Shown here piece by piece: positions 36,178 through 45,699 of a stretch of DNA of 64,000 bases. Positions within the stretch are counted from its first letter, which is position 1. Each line of letters starts with the position of its first letter. The translations under genes and the position numbers were made by a program. The DNA is from an uncultured Cohaesibacter sp. (GTDB lineage Bacteria > Pseudomonadota > Alphaproteobacteria > Rhizobiales > Cohaesibacteraceae), in NCBI RefSeq assembly GCF_963682185.1, contig NZ_OY821667.1, forward strand, positions 3,237,501 through 3,301,500, written 5' to 3'. Under the pieces are notes generated by a model. It was given only the letters and a program-made list of their open reading frames with translations, was not told the origin of the DNA and did not search any database.

Positions 36178-37227
36178 ATGGCGGCTGTGCCTGCTGTTTC
36201 CAACGAAATTCAACCCCCCGAACCGATGGTTCGCAAATTCAGAGGCGTTGAAAAAGTTGCAGCTTTGATTTTGGGGATGGGGCAAACCAACGCGGCGCGT
36301 GTGCTTTCCCATTTCGATAGCGACGAAATCCGCATGATCACCCGCATTGCGGCCCAGTTGGGCAGCGTGAATGCCAAGGAGATGGAAGCCATCATCGAGG
36401 AATTCGTGCAGCAATTTGGCGATGGCGCCAGCCTTTATGGCTCGGTCAACGAGGTTCAGAAACTGCTGACGGGCGTTCTGCCCGAAGATGAAGTGTCTGA
36501 TATCATTGCTGATGTGGCCGGGTCTTCCAACTGGTCCATTTGGGACAGGATCGCCAATATTTCCGAAACGGCGATTGCCAACTATATCAAGAAGGAGCAC
36601 CCCCAGACCGCTGCCTTCATTCTCTCGCGCAGCAAGCCGGCCGCTGCCGCCAAGATCATGAATCAACTGCCGCCAGAATTGCGCAACCAGTTGATGCGCC
36701 GCATGCTGACGATCAAGCCCATTGTGCCTGAAGCTGCCAGAGACATCGAGAAAGTGCTGCATGAAGACTTCCTGCTCAACTTCTCAGGCAACATGCAGGC
36801 CGATACCTTCTCGCGCATGGCCGACATTCTCAACAAGATGGAACGCGACCAGATGGAAGCGGCCCTCAATTCGCTCGAAGAGCGTCAGCCAAAGGCTGCA
36901 GAAGCCCTCAAGGGCCTGTTGTTCACCTTCGACGATATCATCAATCTTACGCCGCGTGCCCGTATGGCCATCTTTGACCAGATCAACACGGAAGCCATTG
37001 TCATGGCACTCAAGGGCACGGATCAGGGCTTGCGGCAGTCCATTCTCTCTACGCTGGCAAGCCGGACCCGACGCATTATCGAGCACGAGTTGGCCAGCGG
37101 TCAGCCTGCTGCCGAACGGGACGTCTTTGCGGCAAGACGCGAAATCACTGATCTGGCCCTCGAAATGGCCGGACGGGGAGAGATCGACCTCAACCCGAAA
37201 CAGGAGGGCGGAGCCTTCCTGCAATAG
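36178..37227 (+). CDS. fliG: Flagellar motor switch protein FliG
   Basis: FliG transmits torque from the stator to the rotor. The 349-residue protein has the expected N-terminal domain (KVAALILGMGQTNAARVLSH), the middle domain (KEHPQTAAFILSRSKPAAAA) and the C-terminal torque domain. The last reads LLFTFDDIINLTPRARMAIF, then EAIVMALKGTDQGLRQSILS. The charged torque helix is visible in the region DLAL...GRGEIDL. A 124-base gap separates it from fliN, so it may have an additional promoter. Confidence 0.96.
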   Translation: MAAVPAVSNEIQPPEPMVRKFRGVEKVAALILGMGQTNAARVLSHFDSDEIRMITRIAAQLGSVNAKEMEAIIEEFVQQFGDGASLYGSVNEVQKLLTGVLPEDEVSDIIADVAGSSNWSIWDRIANISETAIANYIKKEHPQTAAFILSRSKPAAAAKIMNQLPPELRNQLMRRMLTIKPIVPEAARDIEKVLHEDFLLNFSGNMQADTFSRMADILNKMERDQMEAALNSLEERQPKAAEALKGLLFTFDDIINLTPRARMAIFDQINTEAIVMALKGTDQGLRQSILSTLASRTRRIIEHELASGQPAAERDVFAARREITDLALEMAGRGEIDLNPKQEGGAFLQ

Positions 37228-37290
37228 GTGCTGACAGGTGCCCGGTCAATTGTAAGCTCCGGCAAGTTCCGGGGATAATGTGAGACACGC

Positions 37291-38376
37291 ATGTCAGATG
37301 AGAGCAAGGACAGCAAGACAGAAGAGCCGACAGAGAAAAAGATAAGAGACGCGATTGAAAAGGGAAATCTGCCCCTTTCAAAAGAGGTGAATGCCTTCGC
37401 TACCTTTCTTGGAATTCTGGTCATTCTGGCATTTGCACTGGAAACACAAGTCGCATCGCTATCGACAACCATGTCGCGTATACTGGATGGAACAGGAGAA
37501 ATTCGTCTTGGAAACGAAGCACAATTTGTTCAGCTGGGCTCAGCTGTCGGAATGGAAGTGGCCAAATTTCTGGTCGTGCCCATTTCCATCTTGTTCCTTC
37601 TCGGGCTTGCTGCAACCTGGTTTCAGCATCCTCCGCAAATGTCGTTTGAGCGATTGCGTCCAGACCTTTCCAAATTGTCCCCCGGCAAGGGATTTTCGCG
37701 CATGTTCGGCGCTCAAGGCTGGGTGGAATTTCTCAAGGCGCTTGCAAAGCTTGCCATGCTTGCCCTCGTACTCGGCATTCTCATATCAAGTCACAGACAG
37801 GTTCTGGTGAATACCATGTTTACAGATCCTACCCTGCTGCCAGAGGAACTCCTCAGTATTACTATCCGACTTGTCTCGGGTATTTGTGTCGCAACAATTT
37901 CGCTGGTTCTGCTCGATGTCCTTTGGGTCAGGGGCAAATGGCGTCGGGATCTGCGCATGAGTCCGAAAGAAGTGAAAGATGAAATCAAGCAATCCGAGGG
38001 TGACCCTATGGTCAAGGGGCGCATGCGTTCGCTGGCCAGAGACCGGGCTCGCAACCGTATGATTGCCTCTGTGCCACAGGCCAATGTTGTCATTGCCAAC
38101 CCGACGCACTTTTCCGTTGCCTTGCGCTATGAGCATAGCGTAGACAAGGCGCCGGTTGTTGTTGCAAAGGGACAGGACCTTATTGCGCTGAAAATCCGTC
38201 AAATCGCAGAAGAAAATGACATTCCGGTGATCGAGAATGTGCCCCTGGCGCGGGCATTGTTCGCCGAGAGTGAAGTCGATTTACCTATACCACCACAGTT
38301 TTTCCGAGTAGTTGCAGAAATTCTATACTATGTGTATTCTGCCGATAGCTCGAAATACAAAACAGCTTCGGGCTAA
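37291..38376 (+). CDS. flhB: Flagellar export switch protein FlhB
   Basis: FlhB controls substrate specificity of the export gate by autocleavage. The 361-residue protein has the N-terminal EEPTEKKIRDAIEKGNLPLS, four membrane helices and the cytoplasmic domain with the autocleavage motif NPTH (about residues 270-273). DKAPVVVAKGQDLIALKIRQ and IENVPLARALFAESEVDLPI follow. Length and motifs are normal. It lies 63 bases after fliG and 2 bases before an unknown gene. Confidence 0.97.
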   Translation: MSDESKDSKTEEPTEKKIRDAIEKGNLPLSKEVNAFATFLGILVILAFALETQVASLSTTMSRILDGTGEIRLGNEAQFVQLGSAVGMEVAKFLVVPISILFLLGLAATWFQHPPQMSFERLRPDLSKLSPGKGFSRMFGAQGWVEFLKALAKLAMLALVLGILISSHRQVLVNTMFTDPTLLPEELLSITIRLVSGICVATISLVLLDVLWVRGKWRRDLRMSPKEVKDEIKQSEGDPMVKGRMRSLARDRARNRMIASVPQANVVIANPTHFSVALRYEHSVDKAPVVVAKGQDLIALKIRQIAEENDIPVIENVPLARALFAESEVDLPIPPQFFRVVAEILYYVYSADSSKYKTASG

Positions 38377-38378
38377 GA

Positions 38379-38876
38379 ATGAACAAAGCTTCCCGGAAAT
38401 CGACCATGATTAGTCGAAAGCCTCTTGCAACAGTTGATTGCAAAGACGTTTATGAGCATGCCATGCTTTGGGCGATGAAAGATGTCATCACCGAGCTTAG
38501 ACTGGTCGATGCTGCGCATCTGATTTCGTATGTCTTTACGGATTCCCATGCCAATATCAGTGATGTAATCGCATCGTCCTCGGAATTATTCCTCAAATCC
38601 AATACCCTTTTCTATCGCGGCGAAGCTACGGCGCAACTGGACTGGGCCACGCCGCCCACGGTCAGATTGGAGATGGCTTTCAGACATCTTGATCTTGATG
38701 CGCGCTTTACGCTGAATCTGATTGGCGATGTGACCACCATCGCGATGCAATCTGTTCGTTATGAAGACGGGTCAGACGGCAGCCAGTGCGATATCGAGCG
38801 GTTTGTCACTGTGTTGACAGATGCCCATATTCGACGCCCGTCCAAGGATTGGGCCGACAAAGGCCTGCTCATGTAA
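38379..38876 (+). CDS. Unknown protein at the end of the motA-flhB operon
   Basis: A 165-residue soluble protein I do not recognise. It starts 2 bases after flhB, so it is very likely co-transcribed. It has no signal peptide or membrane helix and looks like an alpha/beta fold, with ELRLVDAAHLISYVFTDSHA and PTVRLEMAFRHLDLDARFTL as conserved-looking blocks. An in-frame ATG at 38406 (MISRKPLA) is an alternative start. Role unknown; position suggests a flagellar or chemotaxis-related function. Confidence 0.55.
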   Translation: MNKASRKSTMISRKPLATVDCKDVYEHAMLWAMKDVITELRLVDAAHLISYVFTDSHANISDVIASSSELFLKSNTLFYRGEATAQLDWATPPTVRLEMAFRHLDLDARFTLNLIGDVTTIAMQSVRYEDGSDGSQCDIERFVTVLTDAHIRRPSKDWADKGLLM

Positions 38877-38952
38877 GCCGACGCCGGGCGCCCTTTTGCT
38901 CTCTGTCTGGAGATGATGTGACCGTGATGACCCATGAAGAAAGGGACATCAG

Positions 38953-38972
38953 TCGGGGATGGCTCCCCGACC
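38953..38972. terminator. Hairpin between convergent operons
   Basis: A perfect 8-bp stem, GTCGGGGA/TCCCCGAC with a TGGC loop, lies between the plus-strand flagellar operon and the minus-strand kor operon. Neither side has a clear T-run (minus strand continues TGATGTCCCTTTCTT), so it may be a weak or Rho-dependent terminator for the converging transcripts. Confidence 0.45.
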
Positions 38973-38988
38973 GACATGTGCATATTTC

Positions 38989-41223
38989 CTAGAGAAACGG
39001 TTTGGCCCGTTCCATCAGATCGTCCAGATCCGGTTCAGCCGGATTGCGAGGCTTGCCCGGATGGATGATGCTGACCTGACAGCCTTCTGCAGCTTCCACC
39101 AATTGGCGATAGGTGCCAGCGTCGGGATCGGCGATGAAGGCCTGCATATTTTCGTTATAGCCAAATAACTGGTCATTGATCTGGCGGCACTCGTTGCAGG
39201 TCGTGCAACGGGCCGTTTCGATCCATGGCATGTCATCCATCACTTCTGCTGCAACGCTGTCCTCTTCTTCAGAGGCGGCCTGAGGCTCAGCTGTTGGCTG
39301 CGCAACCTCGGCGACCGGCTGTGCCGGCTCGACAGCAGCAGGGCTTGCTGCGTCGCTGGAAAGCTCGGCGAGCAGGGCCTCCCGTTTGCGCCGTTCCTCG
39401 GCCAGTTGGGCCAACACATAGGAATTGTTGATGCCAGCCAGTTCCTGCAAACGGTTCCATGCATCCTTGCACCGACGGGCTGCCGCAACAATCTTGTCAT
39501 CAACCACGACACGCATCAGCGCGTCTTGTCGATCCACACCCTGCACATAGGCCCGCTTGATGGCATCGCTGCCCCCTGATGTTTCGAGCCATTCCTCGAA
39601 CGGCACCATATCGCCGCTCCAGCCCTTGCGCTCGATCGCTTCGCAGAAACGGTGATAGCGGGTATCAGCCAGAGCAAAATCCCCGTAGGTGAATTTCACG
39701 GCCTCTTCCTTGCGCACCCCTGTCGGGTCTTCATAGCGAAGAGTGTGCTCAGGCCAGTCCTTCTCCATTTGCGGGTTGGCCGACAGGTCAAACCGGCTGG
39801 CCAGATCAGGCCCTGCAGACGGATCGTAGGAAAAATTCGGGAAGAGGCGTGCTTCGGTTGCCGCCGCAGCCAGAATATAGGCAGGCACGCCTGGAACAGT
39901 TTTCGTGGCGCCCGAATAGATGCTGAACATGGCCGAACCACCATAATGCATGGCACGGACCATAGCATCCTGCATACGAGTCATATGAGCGCTGGATCCC
40001 TGAACCACGAAGGCATTGTTGATGCCCATGGCCATGGAGGCAAGCCGTGCCGTGCCCGCACCAAAGGAGTTGCGTGGCGGTTCCGGAGAGGTCGGCCCGA
40101 GAATGTCATCCACCTGGATCATCACCTTGATAGGCAAGCCGCAGGCCAGCGCTTCATAGGCGCGGGAAATCTCGGAGGAGTCCGTCACCCCGTCGCGCAA
40201 GAAGATCATGGCCGGTGGCAGGAAGGCCATCTGTTCTTCGGTCAAATCGCTTTCATCGAAATTGGCAAAGACCGCATCATGCAGGTCGGGAACATATTTG
40301 TTCTCAACTTCCATTTCGGCAATTGCCAGAGCCTTGGAGAATTCGATGACGCTGGGCAGGCGATCCCGATAGGCATCCAACGCTTCGGTGCAACTCTGGA
40401 AGACATAGCTGTAACACACCGCCTTGTCCGGATAGCTATAGGTTGCCCGCCCCGGCCCGAAGAAGGCCTGTGTCTGGAGCACCTGCAATACATGCTTGAT
40501 GCGCGCCACTCTGTCTGCGGGCAGCCGGTCCTCAGGGCGTACACGATGCAGGATATTGGACAAGACACCAAAGTCGATGGATTTGTCGCCATCCAGCCCC
40601 ATGGATTTGGCTAGAGCTTCAGGGCTATGGGCCTCATCGGACTTGATGTGATCCGATTTCAGGATGTCATTGAGCCGCAGCACCAGACGGTCGACCTTGT
40701 AGCGGAACTTGCGGGCCCGGGTGAGATGCATGGACTGCCAGACATGGGCTAGAACCTTGCCTGGCGTTGCTTCTGTGCAGCCGATGACACGGCCATCAAG
40801 AGTGATGGTTTGGCGTGCCCGATCCAGATTCTGATCGAGGGGGCCAAAGGCCGATTGTCCGCATTCTGCCACAAGTTCGGCTTCGCTGATGCGCCAAAGC
40901 TCGGAGAGTTTTTCTTCTGCACCCGCAGCCACCTTTTCGCGCATGCGCTGTTCAAGGCGCAGAACCTGCTGGCGCAATTCTTCGCCGTCCGGTCCTTGTG
41001 GTGCCACTTGCCGAAGCGCTTCGTCTACAATCTGGCAAAGCGGAATAAGCGGCTTTTCCACCTCTTCCCCTTCAATGAGGACAAGAGGATAGTCATAGCG
41101 CAAACTGTCGAGCGCATTGTAGCGGGCAAAGAGCGCGGGGCGAAGGGCCGTCAATGCGGCGTCCTCCATAAAAGCATCAGTGCCCTGACCCTGAGGGTCC
41201 GTTGAGATTTGAGCCACCTGCAT
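38989..41223 (-). CDS. NifJ C-half-like protein with degenerate TPP domain and ferredoxin tail
   Basis: A 744-residue protein in the kor operon. Residues 1-280 match nothing I know. Residues about 285-600 align by eye with the C-terminal part of the NifJ at 51644: EARLFPNFSYDPSAG here (457-471) against EARVSPLFVHDPKAG there. The TPP motif is gone (RDG at 343-345 instead of GDG; VDDILGPT replaces NSGVYSNT), and the cluster-A cysteines are absent. After an Ala/Pro/Glu linker (622-660) comes a ferredoxin-like domain with Cys 673, 676, 679 and 715. It is probably a non-catalytic electron-transfer or scaffold subunit of KorAB. It lies 6 bases after korB and ends the operon. Confidence 0.7.
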   Translation of the reverse strand: MQVAQISTDPQGQGTDAFMEDAALTALRPALFARYNALDSLRYDYPLVLIEGEEVEKPLIPLCQIVDEALRQVAPQGPDGEELRQQVLRLEQRMREKVAAGAEEKLSELWRISEAELVAECGQSAFGPLDQNLDRARQTITLDGRVIGCTEATPGKVLAHVWQSMHLTRARKFRYKVDRLVLRLNDILKSDHIKSDEAHSPEALAKSMGLDGDKSIDFGVLSNILHRVRPEDRLPADRVARIKHVLQVLQTQAFFGPGRATYSYPDKAVCYSYVFQSCTEALDAYRDRLPSVIEFSKALAIAEMEVENKYVPDLHDAVFANFDESDLTEEQMAFLPPAMIFLRDGVTDSSEISRAYEALACGLPIKVMIQVDDILGPTSPEPPRNSFGAGTARLASMAMGINNAFVVQGSSAHMTRMQDAMVRAMHYGGSAMFSIYSGATKTVPGVPAYILAAAATEARLFPNFSYDPSAGPDLASRFDLSANPQMEKDWPEHTLRYEDPTGVRKEEAVKFTYGDFALADTRYHRFCEAIERKGWSGDMVPFEEWLETSGGSDAIKRAYVQGVDRQDALMRVVVDDKIVAAARRCKDAWNRLQELAGINNSYVLAQLAEERRKREALLAELSSDAASPAAVEPAQPVAEVAQPTAEPQAASEEEDSVAAEVMDDMPWIETARCTTCNECRQINDQLFGYNENMQAFIADPDAGTYRQLVEAAEGCQVSIIHPGKPRNPAEPDLDDLMERAKPFL

Positions 41224-41229
41224 GATCGG

Positions 41230-42222
41230 TCACTCCCCGTTTGAGGTCGCATGCTGGCCTTCGGGCCAGATGCCGACCTTGTCGAATTCTTCGTTGAGAA
41301 CAGTTTCCACCAGCTGCGGCGTGCTCGGGCGTTTGCCTTTACGCAATTCGTCATAGCAGGGCACGTGCGGATTGGAATAAAGCACGCCCACCGGGATCTC
41401 CTCATCCAGCATGGCAAGAGCCTGCGCCCGATTGAGGTCAAGCGGATCGTGGGTCTCCTGATTCTTGTAGATGCGGGAAAGTTCCGGCTTCAGCCTCAGA
41501 CCATCGGCATGGGTCAACATCCGCACGCGCAGAGGGTCCTGAACGGCGGCGTCGAAATGATGGTTCATGAAGTTCGGGCAACGCTGCAGGATGCGGATGA
41601 AGGAAAAGCCCTTGTGGTGATAAGCCTTGGAGAGCACATCATAGAGCAGTTCGGGTATCCAGTCCGGCACCTGAGCCACGAAGGACACGTTGGAGATGCC
41701 CAGCGTAACACTCAACGGGTTGAGCGGATTGAGCGTAGCCCCGAAAGGGGTGGTGTTGCTCTTCAGGCCCTTGGGCGATGTCGGCGAGGCCTGCTTCTTG
41801 GTGAGGCCATAGACATTGTTGTCATGCAGCAGCATGGTCATGTTCATGTTGTAGCGCACCGCGTGGATCCAGTGCGCCGCCCCGATGGAGCAGCAGTCGC
41901 CGTCGCCGGTGGTGACGAAGACGCTGAGATCCGGCCGGCGGATCTTGATACCTTCGGCAATCGGCAAGGCACGCCCATGGATGCCATGGAAGCCATAGGC
42001 ATTCATATAATGCGGCAGACGAGAGGCGCAGCCGATGCCTGAGACACACACGGTCTTTTCTGGCGGAAGCTGTTCATCCCGACACAAACGCTGCATGGCG
42101 GTGAGAATGGCGTTATCGCCGCAGCCGGTGCACCAGCGTGGGGTGATATCGCTTTGATAGTCTGCAATCTGATAGTCGGTTTGCACCATCTGCATCAGAC
42201 ATTGGCTCATGGAAGCGGTCAT
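41230..42222 (-). CDS. korB: 2-oxoacid:ferredoxin oxidoreductase beta subunit (KorB type)
   Basis: The TPP-binding beta subunit of a 2-oxoacid:ferredoxin oxidoreductase, 330 residues. It has the cluster Cys pair CTGCGD (31-34), Cys in SGIGCASR, and the TPP/Mg motif GDGDCCSIGAAHW (from 107) with NN at 135-136 in LLHDNNVYGLTKKQ. The C-terminal half is a beta-subunit tail. Together with KorA it should oxidise 2-oxoglutarate or another 2-oxoacid, release CO2 and form an acyl-CoA with reduced ferredoxin. Substrate cannot be told from sequence alone. A single base separates it from korA. Confidence 0.9.
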   Translation of the reverse strand: MTASMSQCLMQMVQTDYQIADYQSDITPRWCTGCGDNAILTAMQRLCRDEQLPPEKTVCVSGIGCASRLPHYMNAYGFHGIHGRALPIAEGIKIRRPDLSVFVTTGDGDCCSIGAAHWIHAVRYNMNMTMLLHDNNVYGLTKKQASPTSPKGLKSNTTPFGATLNPLNPLSVTLGISNVSFVAQVPDWIPELLYDVLSKAYHHKGFSFIRILQRCPNFMNHHFDAAVQDPLRVRMLTHADGLRLKPELSRIYKNQETHDPLDLNRAQALAMLDEEIPVGVLYSNPHVPCYDELRKGKRPSTPQLVETVLNEEFDKVGIWPEGQHATSNGE

Positions 42223-42223
42223 C

Positions 42224-44173
42224 TCATAGCCCTCCCGCCGTTTGTTTTTTGTCGTCGAGCTTGGCCATTGCTGCCTCTATGATTTCCGCAGGCTTGAGCG
42301 GTTGACCGCGGGCGTTGCCCCAGCAATCCACATCCACCAGCCAGCGCGAGCGCAGAAGCATGGCCAGATGGGAATAGCGTCGGTTTGACGGATCGATCAG
42401 CGGATCACTCTCTGGGTCATTCCAGTTATTCTCGATGGTCATGACCTTGCCGAAACGTTTCATGACAGCATCGATGCCAGCGGCCATCGGCTGGATGAAT
42501 TTCAGATGCAGCGAGGAGACCTTGTGGCCCTTGGCCCGCATGATCTGGACTGCTTCCTCAATGGCGCCGCGCGTACTGCCCCAGCCGATGAGCAGCAGAT
42601 CGCCTTCCTCATCGCCATAGACGGGTGCCAGACGCAAAGTTTTCTGCAATGCAGCCAGTTTGCGGCTGCGGTTCAAAAGGCCCTCCTCGTTGATCTGAGG
42701 GTCATAGGCCACGTGGCTGTCCCGATCATGGGCAAGGCCCGTGAGGCAATGCATGCCGTTTGGCTGGCCGGGAATGAAGCGGGTCGCAATGCCTGTGCGT
42801 TCGTCCCAGTCATAGGGGTGGGCATCTTCCGGCACCGCAGATTGGTTGACCGGAGGGGCCAGCCAGTCGGCGTTGAATTCAGGTCTGTCAAAGGGCTGTT
42901 GCGCCGTTGAGAGAGCCGCGTCCGAAAGGATGACCACGACCATGTTGAAGGTCTCGGCGATCTTGCGTGCGGTGATGACCGAATAGAAACAGTCCTCGAT
43001 GGAATCCACCGCCATGACCACCTTGGGCGCATCCCCATGGCTGCCGAACATGGCGGACATCATGTCGCCCTGCTCGACCTTGGTCGGCAGGCCGGTGGAA
43101 GGTCCACCGCGCTGAACATCAATGACGACCAGCGGAATTTCGGTCATCACGGCAAGGCCGATGGCTTCCTGCTTGAGCGAGAGGCCCGGGCCGGAGGTGA
43201 TGGTCACTGCGCATTTGCCAGCATAGGAGGCCCCGATGGCGAAGGTCGCCGCCGAGATCTCATCCTCTGCCTGATGCACCACGCAGCCGACCTTCTCGAA
43301 AATGGTCGAGAGATAGTGCGAAGCCGAGGTGGCTGGCGTGATCGGATACATCGAGCAGACTTCCATGCCCGAGGCCACAACCCCGAGCGCCAGCGCCGCG
43401 TTGCCGTTGGTCACGATTTGTGGCTTCACGACCGGTGCTGCTGGGATCATGTAGCGCACGGAAAGATTCTCCGCCGCCCAGGCCTGTCCGGCCGCCAATA
43501 GTTCGAGGTTGGCATCGACGATCTTCTGGTCCTTTTTGGCAAAGGTCAGACGCACCTGTGCTTCGGCCAGTGCCGTATCCAGACTGTAGATCGTGCAGAG
43601 AATGCCCAGCACGAACATATTCTTGCCCTTGGTCGGATCGGGCACATATTTTTGACATTCCGTCTGCATCGGAATCTCAAACAGCTTGTAGCCCTTTGCG
43701 CGGACTTCGGCGGTCACCTTTTCATAATTCCCGGCAACGGCAGGGTCCTTGTCGCGCTTCCACATTTCTTCGATGAGAATGGTGGCTCCGGGCTTGATCT
43801 CGTTGGCGTTCAGGCGGCTTAGAAGCACCTGCTCGTTAAAGGCGATCACGAGATCGGCCTTGTCACCCACATTGGTGACCTTGTGCGCGGCCATGCGCAC
43901 CCTGTTGCCGCTGGCGCCCGCGATGGAGCGGTGAGGGGGCTGGATCTCGGCGGGGATGATCTCCACCGTCCAGATTCCGTGCCCGGATCGAGCGGCGATC
44001 GACGCAAGGGACTGGCCGCATCTTTGCGCGCCTTCCCCCGAGTCACTTACGATTTCAACAATATGTTCCTGAATGACTTCGGCAGGTCCACTTGCTGGGG
44101 ACTTCTTCAATGCGGTCCTTTCCTCGCTGGGAGGAGCATCGTGAGAAGAAGCCTGCATGCCATATTCCGTCAT
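42224..44173 (-). CDS. korA: 2-oxoacid:acceptor oxidoreductase alpha subunit with fused gamma domain (KorA type)
   Basis: A 649-residue subunit with the gamma domain fused at the N-terminus (about 35-215: IVSDSGEGAQRCGQSLASIA ... ADLVIAFNEQVLLSRL). The alpha part carries MYPITPATSASHYLS, ITSGPGLSLKQEAIGLAVMT and DVQRGGPSTGLPTKVEQGDM, all typical of KorA/PorA. It lacks ferredoxin-type clusters. The ATG at 44173 is preferred; the longer frame overlaps the upstream flavoprotein gene. It follows the NfnB-like gene by 17 bases. A 2-oxoglutarate:NADP+ oxidoreductase (KorABC) described in Azoarcus evansii pairs KorAB with a flavoprotein subunit, and this operon has the same logic. Confidence 0.9.
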   Translation of the reverse strand: MTEYGMQASSHDAPPSEERTALKKSPASGPAEVIQEHIVEIVSDSGEGAQRCGQSLASIAARSGHGIWTVEIIPAEIQPPHRSIAGASGNRVRMAAHKVTNVGDKADLVIAFNEQVLLSRLNANEIKPGATILIEEMWKRDKDPAVAGNYEKVTAEVRAKGYKLFEIPMQTECQKYVPDPTKGKNMFVLGILCTIYSLDTALAEAQVRLTFAKKDQKIVDANLELLAAGQAWAAENLSVRYMIPAAPVVKPQIVTNGNAALALGVVASGMEVCSMYPITPATSASHYLSTIFEKVGCVVHQAEDEISAATFAIGASYAGKCAVTITSGPGLSLKQEAIGLAVMTEIPLVVIDVQRGGPSTGLPTKVEQGDMMSAMFGSHGDAPKVVMAVDSIEDCFYSVITARKIAETFNMVVVILSDAALSTAQQPFDRPEFNADWLAPPVNQSAVPEDAHPYDWDERTGIATRFIPGQPNGMHCLTGLAHDRDSHVAYDPQINEEGLLNRSRKLAALQKTLRLAPVYGDEEGDLLLIGWGSTRGAIEEAVQIMRAKGHKVSSLHLKFIQPMAAGIDAVMKRFGKVMTIENNWNDPESDPLIDPSNRRYSHLAMLLRSRWLVDVDCWGNARGQPLKPAEIIEAAMAKLDDKKQTAGGL

Positions 44174-44190
44174 GGTTTTGGCTCCGGCAG

Positions 44191-45699
44191 CTAAATTTGT
44201 CTTATTCTGGTAAAGCAATGTTCAGCAAGGTCGATGCCGAACAGGCTGTTCTCGAAGTCGGATGTCTCCGGCTCGTAAATGACGTTGGTGTCTCTGAGGC
44301 CCAGATAGCGGCGGATGCTGTCAGCCGCCTTGCGCCCTGCGCCCATTGCCTTGATCACGGTCGCCGCTCCGGTGACGATATCTCCCCCGGCATAGACACC
44401 GGCAAGGGAGGTCGAAAGATCGTCGTCGGTGTCGATATAGCCCCATTTGTTGAGGCCGATCGACGAGGTCTGGCCGAGGATCGGGTTGGGCGAGGTGCCG
44501 ATGGCATAGACCACCGTATCCGCTTCGAAGTCGAATTCGCTGCCCTCAACCGCTACCGGACGCCTGCGCCCGGAGCTATCGGGTTCACCCAACTCCATCT
44601 GCACGCAACGGATGCCGCGCACATTGTTGTCGGCGTCGCCAAGGATCTCGACCGGGTTGGTCAGCCAGTGGAACTCGATGCCTTCTTCCTGTGCGTGATG
44701 CAGCTCTTCCTTGCGGGCAGGGCACTCGATTTCGCTGCGCCGGTAGATGCAATGCACCTGCTCGGCACCAAGCCGCAGGGAAACGCGCATCGCGTCCATG
44801 GCCGTATTGCCCGAGCCGATCACGGCCACGCGCTTGCCAAGGCCCAGCGGGGTATCGAATTTGGGGAAGTCCCCCGCATGCATCAGATTGCAGCGGGTCA
44901 GCAACTCGTTGGCAGAAAGGACGCCGTTGAGATTTTCGCCCGGAATGTCCATGAAGTGGGGGGTACCGGCACCAACGCCGATAAAGACTGCATCATAGCC
45001 CATGTCATCGAGCATCTGATCGATGGTGAACAGGCGGCCCACCAGTGTGTTGCACTGGATATCGACGCCCAGCGCCTTCAGATTGGCAATCTCGGCGTCC
45101 ACCACGCTCTTGGGCAGGCGGAATTCGGGGATACCGTAGCGCAAGACGCCACCGGGCACATGAAAGGCCTCATAAATGGTAACGGCGCATCCGGCCTTGG
45201 CCAGATCCGCCGCACAAGCCATTCCGGCTGGTCCAGATCCTACGATGGCAACCCGGAAGCGGTTGGGCTCAATCTGTGCTGATTTCTGCCACCCCTCCTT
45301 GATAGCCATGTCGCCAAGGAAGCGTTCAAGCCGACCGATGGCAACCGGTTCAAGGCCCGTGCCTGCACCGACAGCGCAAACCCCTTCACATTGATCTTCC
45401 TGCGGGCAGACCCGGCCGCACACGGCGGGAAGCTGGGTCGCATCGGTCATATGCTCATAGGCGCCACGGAAATCCTTTTCCAGCATCTTGGAAATGAATC
45501 CGGGAATGTCGATCTTGACCGGGCATCCCTCGATGCAGGCCGGTTGCGGACACATCAGGCAGCGTTCACATTCCAGAAGGGCATTTTCAAGATCAAACCC
45601 CAGCGCCACTTCATCAAAGTTTCTGGCACGGATTTCCGGCTCCTGAACCGGCATGTCTGCTCTTTGTTGCGGAATGGATCGAATTGTCTTGCGAGCCAT
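44191..45699 (-). CDS. NfnB/GltD-like FAD-NADPH flavoprotein
   Basis: A 502-residue flavoprotein like the NADPH-binding subunit of NfnAB (sulfide dehydrogenase/glutamate synthase small-subunit family). N-terminal cysteines for [4Fe-4S] clusters are complete: CERCLMC (44-50), C55, C59, then C94, C98, C104 and C108. The FAD loop GSGPAGM is at 154-160, and the NADPH-binding loop is VIGSGNTAMDAMRVSLRLGA. The C-terminal GDIVTGAATVIKAMGAGRKA block binds FAD. It would pass electrons between ferredoxin from KorAB and NADP(H). It directly abuts the NfnA-like gene. Confidence 0.88.
   Translation of the reverse strand: MARKTIRSIPQQRADMPVQEPEIRARNFDEVALGFDLENALLECERCLMCPQPACIEGCPVKIDIPGFISKMLEKDFRGAYEHMTDATQLPAVCGRVCPQEDQCEGVCAVGAGTGLEPVAIGRLERFLGDMAIKEGWQKSAQIEPNRFRVAIVGSGPAGMACAADLAKAGCAVTIYEAFHVPGGVLRYGIPEFRLPKSVVDAEIANLKALGVDIQCNTLVGRLFTIDQMLDDMGYDAVFIGVGAGTPHFMDIPGENLNGVLSANELLTRCNLMHAGDFPKFDTPLGLGKRVAVIGSGNTAMDAMRVSLRLGAEQVHCIYRRSEIECPARKEELHHAQEEGIEFHWLTNPVEILGDADNNVRGIRCVQMELGEPDSSGRRRPVAVEGSEFDFEADTVVYAIGTSPNPILGQTSSIGLNKWGYIDTDDDLSTSLAGVYAGGDIVTGAATVIKAMGAGRKAADSIRRYLGLRDTNVIYEPETSDFENSLFGIDLAEHCFTRIRQI

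Noticed and set aside
44092-45282. 396-codon plus-strand frame opposite the NfnB-like gene
   Set aside because: No domain seen and wholly antisense to a clear flavoprotein gene.
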